64,000 nucleotides of DNA from Astropecten irregularis (GCA_963971285.1 OZ020248.1:2790001-2854000); one strand, 5' to 3'; shown: positions 22,281 to 36,470, counted from the first letter of the stretch. A program made the numbers and translations. The notes: generated by a model not told the origin, from the sequence alone.

Positions 22281-23290
22281 AGAGTAGGGAAAGCTAAAAA
22301 TGTATTTCCAAACACTGTTAAGGGCCAATCACGTTTTTCCAATTCCAGGCTATTCCAACACCAGCAGGGTTGTAATGTTTCTGGGTTAATCAGGAAAGTT
22401 AAACTTTCTCTTATGTTTCCTCCTCAATATATTTTAAATAAGAGAGTTGTGAGAGCTATGGAAATGAAGGATTGAAGAAATATGGCACTGGACCTCCTGC
22501 CTGGACTCTGGGCTTCCATTTATGAGCAGTGTGATGCAATTGGGTGAGAAAAGTGGGTCTATTTCAGCCGCTTTTCCCTCTTCAAATTTGCAGAGGGATG
22601 TTTTTTTAATGGCTTCTTTGACTGGAGTGATCCATATACCATGTTTTAAGGGGTGGTCAGCTGAGAATGAGTATATCTCAAAAATTCAAAGGTCAACCCA
22701 CCATAAAATGAAAAGAAAATGAAAGGTGACATATGTTTCATCATCATTTTCTTTTGTGCAACTTGAACAGCTGCGCGCAGGACACCAAATCACCAAGCTA
22801 CCCCCCCCCCCAAAAAAAATCATGAAAAGAAATGGACACCCATGTCTATGGGAGTTTATTTACTTGAATGCAACCATAACGCGGGCGATCGGCGAGCCTC
22901 GGCATCGCCGTCCATACGCCGACCAAGTCGTAGGCCCGAACTCGTACGCCGACCGACTCGTACGCCAACCAACTCGTACGACGACCAACTCGTACGCCAC
23001 CAGCACATTAAGATTGTACGTAGTTTGTATTAACAAAATAAACAAGCACTGAGTGTGCCGTGCTCGTCCACGTCGGTGGGGGGCAAACCTAATTTGAATA
23101 TAATCTTGATATAATAATTTCTCACACTACAACGTGCACTGTGTTCATCAGTCTAATTAATTAGCTTCGCTCTGTTGAGCTGACAAATTCATGTCAAAAG
23201 CAGGGGAATTATATCCTATGGTTACCGAAAAAGTACAATACACACTGGCATAAGAACAGCTTAAAACGACGTCACATTCATAAGCCAATC
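22281..23290 (+). repeat. Satellite monomer 23
   Basis: 1,010 bp, tract C11/A8. One A is lost in 'gtttattcc' near 22336. Shares the T-to-A of unit 21 at 22641 (2,026 bp away). Confidence 0.97.
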
Positions 23291-24308
23291 AGAGTAGGGA
23301 AAGCTAAAAATGTATTTCCAAACACTGTTAAGGGCCAATCACGTTTATTCCAATTCCAGGCTATTCCAACACCAGCAGGGTTGTAATGTTTCTGGGTTAA
23401 TCAGGAAAGTTAAACTTTCTCTTATGTTTCCTCCTCAATATATTTTAAATAAGAGAGTTGTGAGAGCTATGGAAATGAAGGATTGAAGAAATATGGCACT
23501 GGACCTCCTGCCTGGACTCTGGGCTTCCATTTATGAGCAGTGTGATGCAATTGGGTGAGAAAAGTGGGTCTATTTCAGCCGCTTTTCCCTCTTCAAATTT
23601 GCAGAGGGATGTTTTTTTAATGGCTTCTTTGACTGGAGTGATCCATATACCTTGTTTTAAGGGGTGGTCAGCTGAGAATGAGTATATCTCAAAAATTCAA
23701 AGGTCAACCCACCATAAAATGAAAAGAAAATGAAAGGTGACATATGTTTCATCATCATTTTCTTTTGTGCAACTTGAACAGCTGCGCGCAGGACACCAAA
23801 TCACCAAGCTACCCCCCCCCCCCCCCCAAAAAAAAAATCATGAAAAGAAATGGACACCCATGTCTATGGGAGTTTATTTACTTGAATGCAACCATAACGC
23901 GGGCGATCGGCGAGCCTCGGCATCGCCGTCCATACGCCGACCAAGTCGTAGGCCCGAACTCGTACGCCGACCGACTCGTACGCCAACCAACTCGTACGAC
24001 GACCAACTCGTACGCCACCAGCACATTAAGATTGTACGTAGTTTGTATTAACAAAATAAACAAGCACTGAGTGTGCCGTGCTCGTCCACGTCGGTGGGGG
24101 GCAAACCTAATTTGAATATAATCTTGATATAATAATTTCTCACACTACAACGTGCACTGTGTTCATCAGTCTAATTAATTAGCTTCGCTCTGTTGAGCTG
24201 ACAAATTCATGTCAAAAGCAGGGGAATTATATCCTATGGTTACCGAAAAAGTACAATACACACTGGCATAAGAACAGCTTAAAACGACGTCACATTCATA
24301 AGCCAATC
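23291..24308 (+). repeat. Satellite monomer 24 (longest tract class)
   Basis: 1,018 bp, tract C16/A10, right-hand markers. No private substitution noticed. Confidence 0.97.
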
Positions 24309-25320
24309 AGAGTAGGGAAAGCTAAAAATGTATTTCCAAACACTGTTAAGGGCCAATCACGTTTATTCCAATTCCAGGCTATTCCAACACCAGCAGGGTT
24401 GTAATGTTTCTGGGTTAATCAGGAAAGTTAAACTTTCTCTTATGTTTCCTCCTCAATATATTTTAAATAAGAGAGTTGTGAGAGCTATGGAAATGAAGGA
24501 TTGAAGAAATATGGCACTGGACCTCCTGCCTGGACTCTGGGCTTCCATTTATGAGCAGTGTGATGCAATTGGGTGAGAAAAGTGGGTCTATTTCAGCCGC
24601 TTTTCCCTCTTCAAATTTGCAGAGGGATGTTTTTTTAATGGCTTCTTTGACTGGAGTGATCCATATACCTTGTTTTAAGGGGTGGTCAGCTGAGAATGAG
24701 TATATCTCAAAAATTCAAAGGTCAACCCACCATAAAATGAAAAGAAAATGAAAGGTGACATATGTTTCATCATCATTTTCTTTTGTGCAACTTGAACAGC
24801 TGCGCGCAGGACACCAAATCACCAAGCTACCCCCCCCCCCCAAAAAAAATCATGAAAAGAAATGGACACCCATGTCTATGGGAGTTTATTTACTTGAATG
24901 CAACCATAACGCGGGCGATCGGCGAGCCTCGGCATCGCCGTCCATACGCCGACCAAGTCGTAGGCCCGAACTCGTACGCCGACCGACTCGTACGCCAACC
25001 AACTCGTACGACGACCAACTCGTACGCCACCAGCACATTAAGATTGTACGTAGTTTGTATTAACAAAATAAACAAGCACTGAGTGTGCCGTGCTCGTCCA
25101 CGTCGGTGGGGGGCAAACCTAATTTGAATATAATCTTGATATAATAATTTCTCACACTACAACGTGCACTGTGTTCATCAGTCTAATTAATTAGCTTCGC
25201 TCTGTTGAGCTGACAAATTCATGTCAAAAGCAGGGGAATTATATCCTATGGTTACCGAAAAAGTACAATACACACTGGCATAAGAACAGCTTAAAACGAC
25301 GTCACATTCATAAGCCAATC
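24309..25320 (+). repeat. Satellite monomer 25
   Basis: 1,012 bp, tract C12/A8, right-hand markers. No private change noticed. Confidence 0.97.
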
Positions 25321-26334
25321 AGAGTAGGGAAAGCTAAAAATGTATTTCCAAACACTGTTAAGGGCCAATCACGTTTATTCCAATTCCAGGCTATTCCAAC
25401 ACCAGCAGGGTTGTAATGTTTCTGGGTTAATCAGGAAAGTTAAACTTTCTCTTATGTTTCCTCCTCAATATATTTTAAATAAGAGAGTTGTGAGAGCTAT
25501 GGAAATGAAGGATTGAAGAAATATGGCACTGGACCTCCTGCCTGGACTCTGGGCTTCCATTTATGAGCAGTGTGATGCAATTGGGTGAGAAAAGTGGGTC
25601 TATTTCAGCCGCTTTTCCCTCTTCAAATTTGCAGAGGGATGTTTTTTTAATGGCTTCTTTGACTGGAGTGATCCATATACCTTGTTTTAAGGGGTGGTCA
25701 GCTGAGAATGAGTATATCTCAAAAATTCAAAGGTCAACCCACCATAAAATGAAAAGAAAATGAAAGGTGACATATGTTTCATCATCATTTTCTTTTGTGC
25801 AACTTGAACAGCTGCGCGCAGGACACCAAATCACCACGCTACCCCCCCCCCCCCCAAAAAAAAAAAATCATGAAAAGAAATGGACACCCATGTCTATGGG
25901 AGTTTATTTACTTGAATGCAACCATAACGCGGGCGATCGGCGAGCCTCGGCATCGCCGTCCATACGCCGACCAAGTCGTAGGCCCGAACTCGTACGCCGA
26001 CCGACTCGTACGCCAACCAACTCGTACGACGACCAACTCGTACGCCACCAGCACATTAAGATTGTACGTAGTTTGTATTAACAAAATAAACAAGCACTGA
26101 GTGTGCCGTGCTCGTCCACGTCGGTGGGGGGCAAACCTAATTTGAATATAATCTTGATATAATAATTTCTCACACTACAACGTGCACTGTGTTCATCAGT
26201 CTAATTAGCTTCGCTCTGTTGAGCTGACAAATTCATGTCAAAAGCAGGGGAATTATATCCTATGGTTACCGAAAAAGTACAATACACACTGGCATAAGAA
26301 CAGCTTAAAACGACGTCATATTCATAAGCCAATC
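25321..26334 (+). repeat. Satellite monomer 26
   Basis: 1,014 bp, tract C14/A12. Private A-to-C at 25837. A 4-bp loss shortens CTAATTAATTAG to CTAATTAG at 26201, and C-to-T at 26319 follows GACGTCA. Both tail changes recur in unit 27. Confidence 0.97.
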
Positions 26335-27876
26335 AGAGTAGGGAAAGCTAAAAATGTATTTCCAAACACTGTTAAGGGCCAATCACGTTTATTCCAATTC
26401 CAGGCTATTCCAACACCAGCAGGGTTGTAATGTTTCTGGGTTAATCAGGAAAGTTAAACTTTCTCTTATGTTTCCTCCTCAATATATTTTAAATAAGAGA
26501 GTTGTGAGAGCTATGGAAATGAAGGATTGAAGAAATATGGCACTGGACCTCCTGCCTGGACTCTGGGCTTCCATTTATGAGCAGTGTGATGCAATTGGGT
26601 GAGAAAAGTGGGTCTATTTCAGCCGCTTTTCCCTCTTCAAATTTGCAGAGGGATGTTTTTTTAATGGCTTCTTTGACTGGAGTGATCCATTTACCTTGTT
26701 TTAAGGGGTGGTCAGCTGAGAATGAGTATATCTCAAAAATTCAAAGGTCAACCCACCATAAAATGAAAAGAAAATGAAAGGTGACATATGTTTCATCATC
26801 ATTTTCTTTTGTGCAACTTGAACAGCTGCGCGCAGGACACCAAATCACCAAGCTACCCCCCCCCCAAAAAAAATCATGAAAAGAAATGGACACCCATGTC
26901 TATGGGAGTTTATTTACTTGAATGCAACCATAACGCGGGCGATCGGCGAGCCTCGGCATCGCCGTCCATACGCCGACCAAGTCGTAGGCCCGAACTCGTA
27001 CGCCGACCGACTCGTACGCCAACCAACTCGTACGACGACCAACTCGTACGCCACCAGCACATTAAGATTGTACGTAGTTTGTATTAACAAAATAAACAAG
27101 CACTGAGTGTGCCGTGCTCGTCCACGTCGGTGGGGGGCAAACGTAATTTGAATATAATCTTGATATAATAATTTCTCACACTACAACGTGCACTGTGTTC
27201 ATCAGTCTAATTAGCTTCGCTCTGTTGAGCTGACAAATTCATGTCAAAAGCAGGGGAATTATATCCTATGGTTACCGAAAAAGTACAATACACACTGGCA
27301 TAAGAACAGCTTAAAACGACGTCATATTCATAAGCCAATCAGAGTAGGGAAAGCTAAAAATGTATTTCCAAACACTGTTAAGGGCCAATCACGTTTATTC
27401 CAATTCCAGGCTATTCCAACACCAGCAGGGTTGTAATGTTTCTGGGTTAATCAGGAAAGTTAAACTTTCTCTTATGTTTCCTCCTCAATATATTTTAAAT
27501 AAGAGAGTTGTGAGAGCTATGGAAATGAAGGATTGAAGAAATATGGCACTGGACCTCCTGCCTGGACTCTGGGCTTCCATTTATGAGCAGTGTGATGCAA
27601 TTGGGTGAGAAAAGTGGGTCTATTTCAGCCGCTTTTCCCTCTTCAAATTTGCAGAGGGATGTTTTTTTAATGGCTTCTTTGACTGGAGTGATCCATTTAC
27701 CTTGTTTTAAGGGGTGGTCAGCTGAGAATGAGTATATCTCAAAAATTCAAAGGTCAACCCACCATAAAATGAAAAGAAAATGAAAGGTGACATATGTTTC
27801 ATCATCATTTTCTTTTGTGCAACTTGAACAGCTGCGCGCAGGACACCAAATCACCAAGCTACCCCCCCCCCAAAAA
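26201..27876 (+). repeat. 1,006-bp single-monomer duplication, out of phase with monomer starts
   Basis: The tail changes of unit 26 (4-bp loss, C-to-T 26319) and head change of unit 27 (26691) recur 1,006 bp later in the tail of unit 27 and head of unit 28 (27325, 27697), with identical C10/A8 tracts. The copied block therefore straddles the monomer boundary. Confidence 0.85.
26335..27340 (+). repeat. Satellite monomer 27 (shortest full copy)
   Basis: 1,006 bp, tract C10/A8. A-to-T at 26691 is shared with unit 28. The 4-bp palindrome loss (near 27207) and C-to-T at 27325 are shared with unit 26. Private C-to-G at 27143. Confidence 0.97.
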
Positions 27877-28350
27877 AAATCATGAAAAGAAATGGACACC
27901 CATGTCTATGGGAGTTTATTTACTTGAATGCAACCATAACGCGGGCGATCGGCGAGCCTCGGCATCGCCGTCCATACGCCGACCAAGTCGTAGGCCCGAA
28001 CTCGTACGCCGACCGACTCGTACGCCAACCAACTCGTACGACGACCAACTCGTACGCCACCAGCACATTAAGATTGTACGTAGTTTGTATTAACAAAATA
28101 AACAAGCACTGAGTGTGCCGTGCTCGTCCACGTCGGTGGGGGGCAAACCTAATTTGAATATAATCTTGATATAATAATTTCTCACACTACAACGTGCACT
28201 GTGTTCATCAGTCTAATTAATTAGCTTCGCTCTGTTGAGCTGACAAATTCATGTCAAAAGCAGGGGAATTATATCCTATGGTTACCGAAAAAGTACAATA
28301 CACACTGGCATAAGAACAGCTTAAAACGACGTCACATTCATAAGCCAATC
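27341..28350 (+). repeat. Satellite monomer 28
   Basis: 1,010 bp, tract C10/A8 like unit 27. Shares A-to-T at 27697. Its tail is the standard form with the full 12-bp palindrome. Confidence 0.97.
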
Positions 28351-29368
28351 AGAGTAGGGAAAGCTAAAAATGTATTTCCAAACACTGTTAAGGGCCAATC
28401 ACGTTTATTCCAATTCCAGGCTATTCCAACACCAGCAGGGTTGTAATGTTTCTGGGTTAATCAGGAAAGTTAAACTTTCTCTTATGTTTCCTCCTCAATA
28501 TATTTTAAATAAGAGAGTTGTGAGAGCTATGGAAATGAAGGATTGAAGAAATATGGCACTGGACCTCCTGCCTGGACTCTGGGCTTCCATTTATGAGCAG
28601 TGTGATGCAATTGGGTGAGAAAAGTGGGTCTATTTCAGCCGCTTTTCCCTCTTCAAATTTGCAGAGGGATGTTTTTTTAATGGCTTCTTTGACTGGAGTG
28701 ATCCATATACCTTGTTTTAAGGGGTGGTCAGCTGAGAATGAGTATATCTCAAAAATTCAAAGGTCAACCCACCATAAAATGAAAAGAAAATGAAAGGTGA
28801 CATATGTTTCATCATCATTTTCTTTTGTGCAACTTGAACAGCTGCGCGCAGGACACCAAATCACCAAGCTACCCCCCCCCCCCCCCAAAAAAAAAAATCA
28901 TGAAAAGAAATGGACACCCATGTCTATGGGAGTTTATTTACTTGAATGCAACCATAACGCGGGCGATCGGCGAGCCTCGGCATCGCCGTCCATACGCCGA
29001 CCAAGTCGTAGGCCCGAACTCGTACGCCGACCGACTCGTACGCCAACCAACTCGTACGACGACCAACTCGTACGCCACCAGCACATTAAGATTGTACGTA
29101 GTTTGTATTAACAAAATAAACAAGCACTGAGTGTGCCGTGCTCGTCCACGTCGGTGGGGGGCAAACCTAATTTGAATATAATCTTGATATAATAATTTCT
29201 CACACTACAACGTGCACTGTGTTCATCAGTCTAATTAATTAGCTTCGCTCTGTTGAGCTGACAAATTCATGTCAAAAGCAGGGGAATTATATCCTATGGT
29301 TACCGAAAAAGTACAATACACACTGGCATAAGAACAGCTTAAAACGACGTCACATTCATAAGCCAATC
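28351..29368 (+). repeat. Satellite monomer 29
   Basis: 1,018 bp, tract C15/A11. No private substitution noticed. Confidence 0.97.
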
Positions 29369-30382
29369 AGAGTAGGGAAAGCTAAAAATGTATTTCCAAA
29401 CACTGTTAAGGGCCAATCACGTTTATTCCAATTCCAGGCTATTCCAACACCAGCAGGGTTGTAATGTTTCTGGGTTAATCAGGAAAGTTAAACTTTCTCT
29501 TATGTTTCCTCCTCAATATATTTTAAATAAGAGAGTTGTGAGAGCTATGGAAATGAAGGATTGAAGAAATATGGCACTGGACCTCCTGCCTGGACTCTGG
29601 GCTTCCATTTATGAGCAGTGTGATGCAATTGGGTGAGAAAAGTGGGTCTATTTCAGCCGCTTTTCCCTCTTCAAATTTGCAGAGGGATGTTTTTTTAATG
29701 GCTTCTTTGACTGGAGTGATCCATATACCTTGTTTTAAGGGGTGGTCAGCTGAGAATGAGTATATCTCAAAAATTCAAAGGTCAACCCACCATAAAATGA
29801 AAAGAAAATGAAAGGTGACATATGTTTCATCATCATTTTCTTTTGTGCAACTTGAACAGCTGCGCGCAGGACACCAAATCACCAAGCTACCCCCCCCCCC
29901 CAAAAAAAAAATCATGAAAAGAAATGGACACCCATGTCTATGGGAGTTTATTTACTTGAATGCAACCATAACGCGGGCGATCGGCGAGCCTCGGCATCGC
30001 CGTCCATACGCCGACCAAGTCGTAGGCCCGAACTCGTACGCCGACCGACTCGTACGCCAACCAACTCGTACGACGACCAACTCGTACGCCACCAGCACAT
30101 TAAGATTGTACGTAGTTTGTATTAACAAAATAAACAAGCACTGAGTGTGCCGTGCTCGTCCACGTCGGTGGGGGGCAAACCTAATTTGAATATAATCTTG
30201 ATATAATAATTTCTCACACTACAACGTGCACTGTGTTCATCAGTCTAATTAATTAGCTTCGCTCTGTTGAGCTGACAAATTCATGTCAAAAGCAGGGGAA
30301 TTATATCCTATGGTTACCGAAAAAGTACAATACACACTGGCATAAGAACAGCTTAAAACGACGTCACATTCATAAGCCAATC
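29369..30382 (+). repeat. Satellite monomer 30
   Basis: 1,014 bp, tract C12/A10. No private change noticed. Confidence 0.97.
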
Positions 30383-31396
30383 AGAGTAGGGAAAGCTAAA
30401 AATGTATTTCCAAACACTGTTAAGGGCCAATCACGTTTATTCCAATTCCAGGCTATTCCAACACCAGCAGGGTTGTAATGTTTCTGGGTTAATCAGGAAA
30501 GTTAAACTTTCTCTTATGTTTCCTCCTCAATATATTTTAAATAAGAGAGTTGTGAGAGCTATGGAAATGAAGGATTGAAGAAATATGGCACTGGACCTCC
30601 TGCCTGGACTCTGGGCTTCCATTTATGAGCAGTGTGATGCAATTGGGTGAGAAAAGTGGGTCTATTTCAGCCGCTTTTCCCTCTTCAAATTTGCAGAGGG
30701 ATGTTTTTTTAATGGCTTCTTTGACTGGAGTGATCCATATACCTTGTTTTAAGGGGTGGTCAGCTGAGAATGAGTATATCTCAAAAATTCAAAGGTCAAC
30801 CCACCATAAAATGAAAAGAAAATGAAAGGTGACATATGTTTCATCATCATTTTCTTTTGTGCAACTTGAACAGCTGCGCGCAGGACACCAAATCACCAAG
30901 CTACCCCCCCCCCCAAAAAAAAAAATCATGAAAAGAAATGGACACCCATGTCTATGGGAGTTTATTTACTTGAATGCAACCATAACGCGGGCGATCGGCG
31001 AGCCTCGGCATCGCCGTCCATACGCCGACCAAGTCGTAGGCCCGAACTCGTACGCCGACCGACTCGTACGCCAACCAACTCGTACGACGACCAACTCGTA
31101 CGCCACCAGCACATTAAGATTGTACGTAGTTTGTATTAACAAAATAAACAAGCACTGAGTGTGCCGTGCTCGTCCACGTCGGTGGGGGGCAAACCTAATT
31201 TGAATATAATCTTGATATAATAATTTCTCACACTACAACGTGCACTGTGTTCATCAGTCTAATTAATTAGCTTCGCTCTGTTGAGCAGACAAATTCATGT
31301 CAAAAGCAGTGGAATTATATCCTATGGTTACCGAAAAAGTACAATACACACTGGCATAAGAACAGCTTAAAACGACGTCATATTCATAAGCCAATC
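30383..31396 (+). repeat. Satellite monomer 31
   Basis: 1,014 bp, tract C11/A11. Three tail changes, T-to-A at 31287, G-to-T at 31310 and C-to-T at 31381, recur as a set in unit 34, exactly 3,042 bp later. Confidence 0.97.
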
Positions 31397-32412
31397 AGAG
31401 TAGGGAAAGCTAAAAATGTATTTCCAAACACTGTTAAGGGCCAATCACGTTTATTCCAATTCCAGGCTATTCCAACACCAGCAGGGTTGTAATGTTTCTG
31501 GGTTAATCAGGAAAGTTAAACTTTCTCTTATGTTTCCTCCTCAATATATTTTAAATAAGAGAGTTGTGAGAGCTATGGAAATGAAGGATTGAAGAAATAT
31601 GGCACTGGACCTCCTGCCTGGACTCTGGGCTTCCATTTATGAGCAGTGTGATGCAATTGGGTGAGAAAAGTGGGTCTATTTCAGCCGCTTTTCCCTCTTC
31701 AAATTTGCAGAGGGATGTTTTTTTAATGGCTTCTTTGACTGGAGTGATCCATATACCTTGTTTTAAGGGGTGGTCAGCTGAGAATGAGTATATCTCAAAA
31801 ATTCAAAGGTCAACCCACCATAAAATGAAAAGAAAATGAAAGGTGACATATGTTTCATCATCATTTTCTTTTGTGCAACTTGAACAGCTGCGCGCAGGAC
31901 ACCAAATCACCAAGCTACCCCCCCCCCCCAAAAAAAAAAAATCATGAAAAGAAATGGACACCCATGTCTATGGGAGTTTATTTACTTGAATGCAACCATA
32001 ACGCGGGCGATCGGCGAGCCTCGGCATCGCCGTCCATACGCCGACCAAGTCGTAGGCCCGAACTCGTACGCCGACCGACTCGTACGCCAACCAACTCGTA
32101 CGACGACCAACTCGTACGCCACCAGCACATTAAGATTGTACGTAGTTTGTATTAACAAAATAAACAAGCACTGAGTGTGCCGTGCTCGTCCACGTCGGTG
32201 GGGGGCAAACCTAATTTGAATATAATCTTGATATAATAATTTCTCACACTACAACGTGCACTGTGTTCATCAGTCTAATTAATTAGCTTCGCTCTGTTGA
32301 GCTGACAAATTCATGTCAAAAGCAGGGGAATTATATCCTATGGTTACCGAAAAAGTACAATACACACTGGCATAAGAACAGCTTAAAACGACGTCACATT
32401 CATAAGCCAATC
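31397..32412 (+). repeat. Satellite monomer 32
   Basis: 1,016 bp, tract C12/A12. No private change noticed. Confidence 0.97.
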
Positions 32413-33424
32413 AGAGTAGGGAAAGCTAAAAATGTATTTCCAAACACTGTTAAGGGCCAATCACGTTTATTCCAATTCCAGGCTATTCCAACACCAGCAG
32501 GGTTGTAATGTTTCTGGGTTAATCAGGAAAGTTAAACTTTCTCTTATGTTTCCTCCTCAATATATTTTAAATAAGAGAGTTGTGAGAGCTATGGAAATAA
32601 AGGATTGAAGAAATATGGCACTGGACCTCCTGCCTGGACTCTGGGCTTCCATTTATGAGCAGTGTGATGCAATTGGGTGAGAAAAGTGGGTCTATTTCAG
32701 CCGCTTTTCCCTCTTCAAATTTGCAGAGGGATGTTTTTTTAATGGCTTCTTTGACTGGAGTGATCCATATGCCTTGTTTTAAGGGGTGGTCAGCTGAGAA
32801 TGAGTATATCTCAAAAATTCAAAGGTCAACCCACCATAAAATGAAAAGAAAATGAAAGGTGACATATGTTTCATCATCATTTTCTTTTGTGCAACTTGAA
32901 CAGCTGCGCGCAGGACACCAAATCACCAAGCTACCCCCCCCCCCAAAAAAAAATCATGAAAAGAAATGGACACCCATGTCTATGGGAGTTTATTTACTTG
33001 AATGCAACCATAACGCGGGCGATCGGCGAGCCTCGGCATCGCCGTCCATACGCCGACCAAGTCGTAGGCCCGAACTCGTACGCCGACCGACTCGTACGCC
33101 AACCAACTCGTACGACGACCAACTCGTACGCCACCAGTACATTAAGATTGTACGTAGTTTGTATTAACAAAATAAACAAGCACTGAGTGTGCCGTGCTCG
33201 TCCACGTCGGTGGGGGGCAAACCTAATTTGAATATAATCTTGATATAATAATTTCTCACACTACAACGTGCACTGTGTTCATCAGTCTAATTAATTAGCT
33301 TCGCTCTGTTGAACTGACAAATTCATGTCAAAAGCAGGGGAATTATATCCTATGGTTACCGAAAAAGTACAATACACACTGGCATAAGAACAGCTTAAAA
33401 CGACGTCACATTCATAAGCCAATC
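32413..33424 (+). repeat. Satellite monomer 33
   Basis: 1,012 bp, tract C11/A9. A-to-G at 32771 and C-to-T at 33138 mark the trimer class shared with units 36, 39, 41 and 42. Private G-to-A at 32599 and 33313. Confidence 0.97.
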
Positions 33425-34438
33425 AGAGTAGGGAAAGCTAAAAATGTATTTCCAAACACTGTTAAGGGCCAATCACGTTTATTCCAATTCCAGGCTATTC
33501 CAACACCAGCAGGGTTGTAATGTTTCTGGGTTAATAAGGAAAGTTAAACTTTCTCTTATGTTTCCTCCTCAATATATTTTAAATAAGAGAGTTGTGAGAG
33601 CTATGGAAATGAAGGATTGAAGAAATATGGCACTGGACCTCCTGCCTGGACTCTGGGCTTCCATTTATGAGAAGTGTGATGCAATTGGGTGAGAAAAGTG
33701 GGTCTATTTCAGCCGCTTTTCCCTCTTCAAATTTGCAGAGGGATGTTTTTTTAATGGCTTCTTTGACTGGAGTGATCCATATACCTTGTTTTAAGGGGTG
33801 GTCAGCTGAGAATGAGTATATCTCAAAAATTCAAAGGTCAACCCACCATAAAATGAAAAGAAAATGAAAGGTGACATATGTTTCATCATCATTTTCTTTT
33901 GTGCAACTTGAACAGCTGCGCGCAGGACACCAAATCACCAAGCTACCCCCCCCCCCAAAAAAAAAAATCATGAAAAGAAATGGACACCCATGTCTATGGG
34001 AGTTTATTTACTTGAATGCAACCATAACGCGGGCGATCGGCGAGCCTCGGCATCGCCGTCCATACGCCGACCAAGTCGTAGGCCCGAACTCGTACGCCGA
34101 CCGACTCGTACGCCAACCAACTCGTACGACGACCAACTCGTACGCCACCAGCACATTAAGATTGTACGTAGTTTGTATTAACAAAATAAACAAGCACTGA
34201 GTGTGCCGTGCTCGTCCACGTCGGTGGGGGGCAAACCTAATTTGAATATAATCTTGATATAATAATTTCTCACACTACAACGTGCACTGTGTTCATCAGT
34301 CTAATTAATTAGCTTCGCTCTGTTGAGCAGACAAATTCATGTCAAAAGCAGTGGAATTATATCCTATGGTTACCGAAAAAGTACAATACACACTGGCATA
34401 AGAACAGCTTAAAACGACGTCATATTCATAAGCCAATC
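33425..34438 (+). repeat. Satellite monomer 34
   Basis: 1,014 bp, tract C11/A11. C-to-A at 33536 recurs in units 37, 40 and 43. Tail set 34329/34352/34423 is shared with unit 31. Private C-to-A at 33672. Confidence 0.97.
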
Positions 34439-35454
34439 AGAGTAGGGAAAGCTAAAAATGTATTTCCAAACACTGTTAAGGGCCAATCACGTTTATTCCA
34501 ATTCCAGGCTATTCCAACACCAGCAGGGTTGTAATGTTTCTGGGTTAATCAGGAAAGTTAAACTTTCTCTTATGTTTCCTCCTCAATATATTTTAAATAA
34601 GAGATTTGTGAGAGCTATGGAAATGAAGGATTGAAGAAATATGGCACTGGACCTCCTGCCTGGACTCTGGGCTTCCATTTATGAGCAGTGTGATGCAATT
34701 GGGTGAGAAAAGTGGGTCTATTTCAGCCGCTTTTCCCTCTTCAAATTTGCAGAGGGATGTTTTTTTAATGGCTTCTTTGACTGGAGTGATCCATATACCT
34801 TGTTTTAAGGGGTGGTCAGCTGAGAATGAGTATATCTCAAAAATTCAAAGGTCAACCCACCATAAAATGAAAAGAAAATGAAAGGTGACATATGTTTCAT
34901 CATCATTTTCTTTTGTGCAACTTGAACAGCTGCGCGCAGGACACCAAATCACCAAGCTACCCCCCCCCCCAAAAAAAGAAAAATCATGAAAAGAAATGGA
35001 CACCCATGTCTATGGGAGTTTATTTACTTGAATGCAACCATAACGCGGGCGATCGGCGAGCCTCGGCATCGCCGTCCATACGCCGACCAAGTCGTAGGCC
35101 CGAACTCGTACGCCGACCGACTCGTACGCCAACCAACTCGTACGACGACCAACTCGTACGCCACCAGCACATTAAGATTGTACGTAGTTTGTATTAACAA
35201 AATAAACAAGCACTGAGTGTGCCGTGCTCGTCCACGTCGGTGGGGGGCAAACCTAATTTGAATATAATCTTGATATAATAATTTCTCACACTACAACGTG
35301 CACTGTGTTCATCAGTCTAATTAATTAGCTTCGCTCTGTTGAGCTGACAAATTCATGTCAAAAGCAGGGGAATTATATCCTATGGTTACCGAAAAAGTAC
35401 AATACACACTGGCATAAGAACAGCTTAAAACGACGTCACATTCATAAGCCAATC
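34439..35454 (+). repeat. Satellite monomer 35
   Basis: 1,016 bp. The tract is C11 then A7-G-A5 (G at 34978). Private G-to-T at 34605. Confidence 0.97.
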
Positions 35455-36470
35455 AGAGTAGGGAAAGCTAAAAATGTATTTCCAAACACTGTTAAGGGCC
35501 AATCACGTTTATTCCAATTCCAGGCTATTCCAACACCAGCAGGGTTGTAATGTTTCTGGGTTAATCAGGAAAGTTAAACTTTCTCTTATGTTTCCTCCTC
35601 AATATATTTTAAATAAGAGAGTTGTGAGAGCTATGGAAATGAAGGATTGAAGAAATATGGCACTGGACCTCCTGCCTGGACTCTGGGCTTCCATTTATGA
35701 GCAGTGTGATGCAATTGGGTGAGAAAAGTGGGTCTATTTCAGCCGCTTTTCCCTCTTCAAATTTGCAGAGGGATGTTTTTTTAATGGCTTCTTTGACTGG
35801 AGTGATCCATATGCCTTGTTTTAAGGGGTGGTCAGCTGAGAATGAGTATATCTCAAAAATTCAAAGGTCAACCCACCATAAAATGAAAAGAAAATGAAAG
35901 GTGACATATGTTTCATCATCATTTTCTTTTGTGCAACTTGAACAGCTGCGCGCAGGACACCAAATCACCAAGCTACCCCCCCCCCCCCCCAAAAAAAAAT
36001 CATGAAAAGAAATGGACACCCATGTCTATGGGAGTTTATTTACTTGAATGCAACCATAACGCGGGCGATCGGCGAGCCTCGGCATCGCCGTCCATACGCC
36101 GACCAAGTCGTAGGCCCGAACTCGTACGCCGACCGACTCGTACGCCAACCAACTCGTACGACGACCAACTCGTACGCCACCAGTACATTAAGATTGTACG
36201 TAGTTTGTATTAACAAAATAAACAAGCACTGAGTGTGCCGTGCTCGTCCACGTCGGTGGGGGGCAAACCTAATTTGAATATAATCTTGATATAATAATTT
36301 CTCACACTACAACGTGCACTGTGTTCATCAGTCTAATTAATTAGCTTCGCTCTGTTGAGCTGACAAATTCATGTCAAAAGCAGGGGAATTATATCCTATG
36401 GTTACCGAAAAAGTACAATACACACTGGCATAAGAACAGCTTAAAACGACGTCACATTCATAAGCCAATC
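35455..36470 (+). repeat. Satellite monomer 36
   Basis: 1,016 bp, tract C15/A9. Trimer-class markers G at 35813 and T at 36184. Confidence 0.97.
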
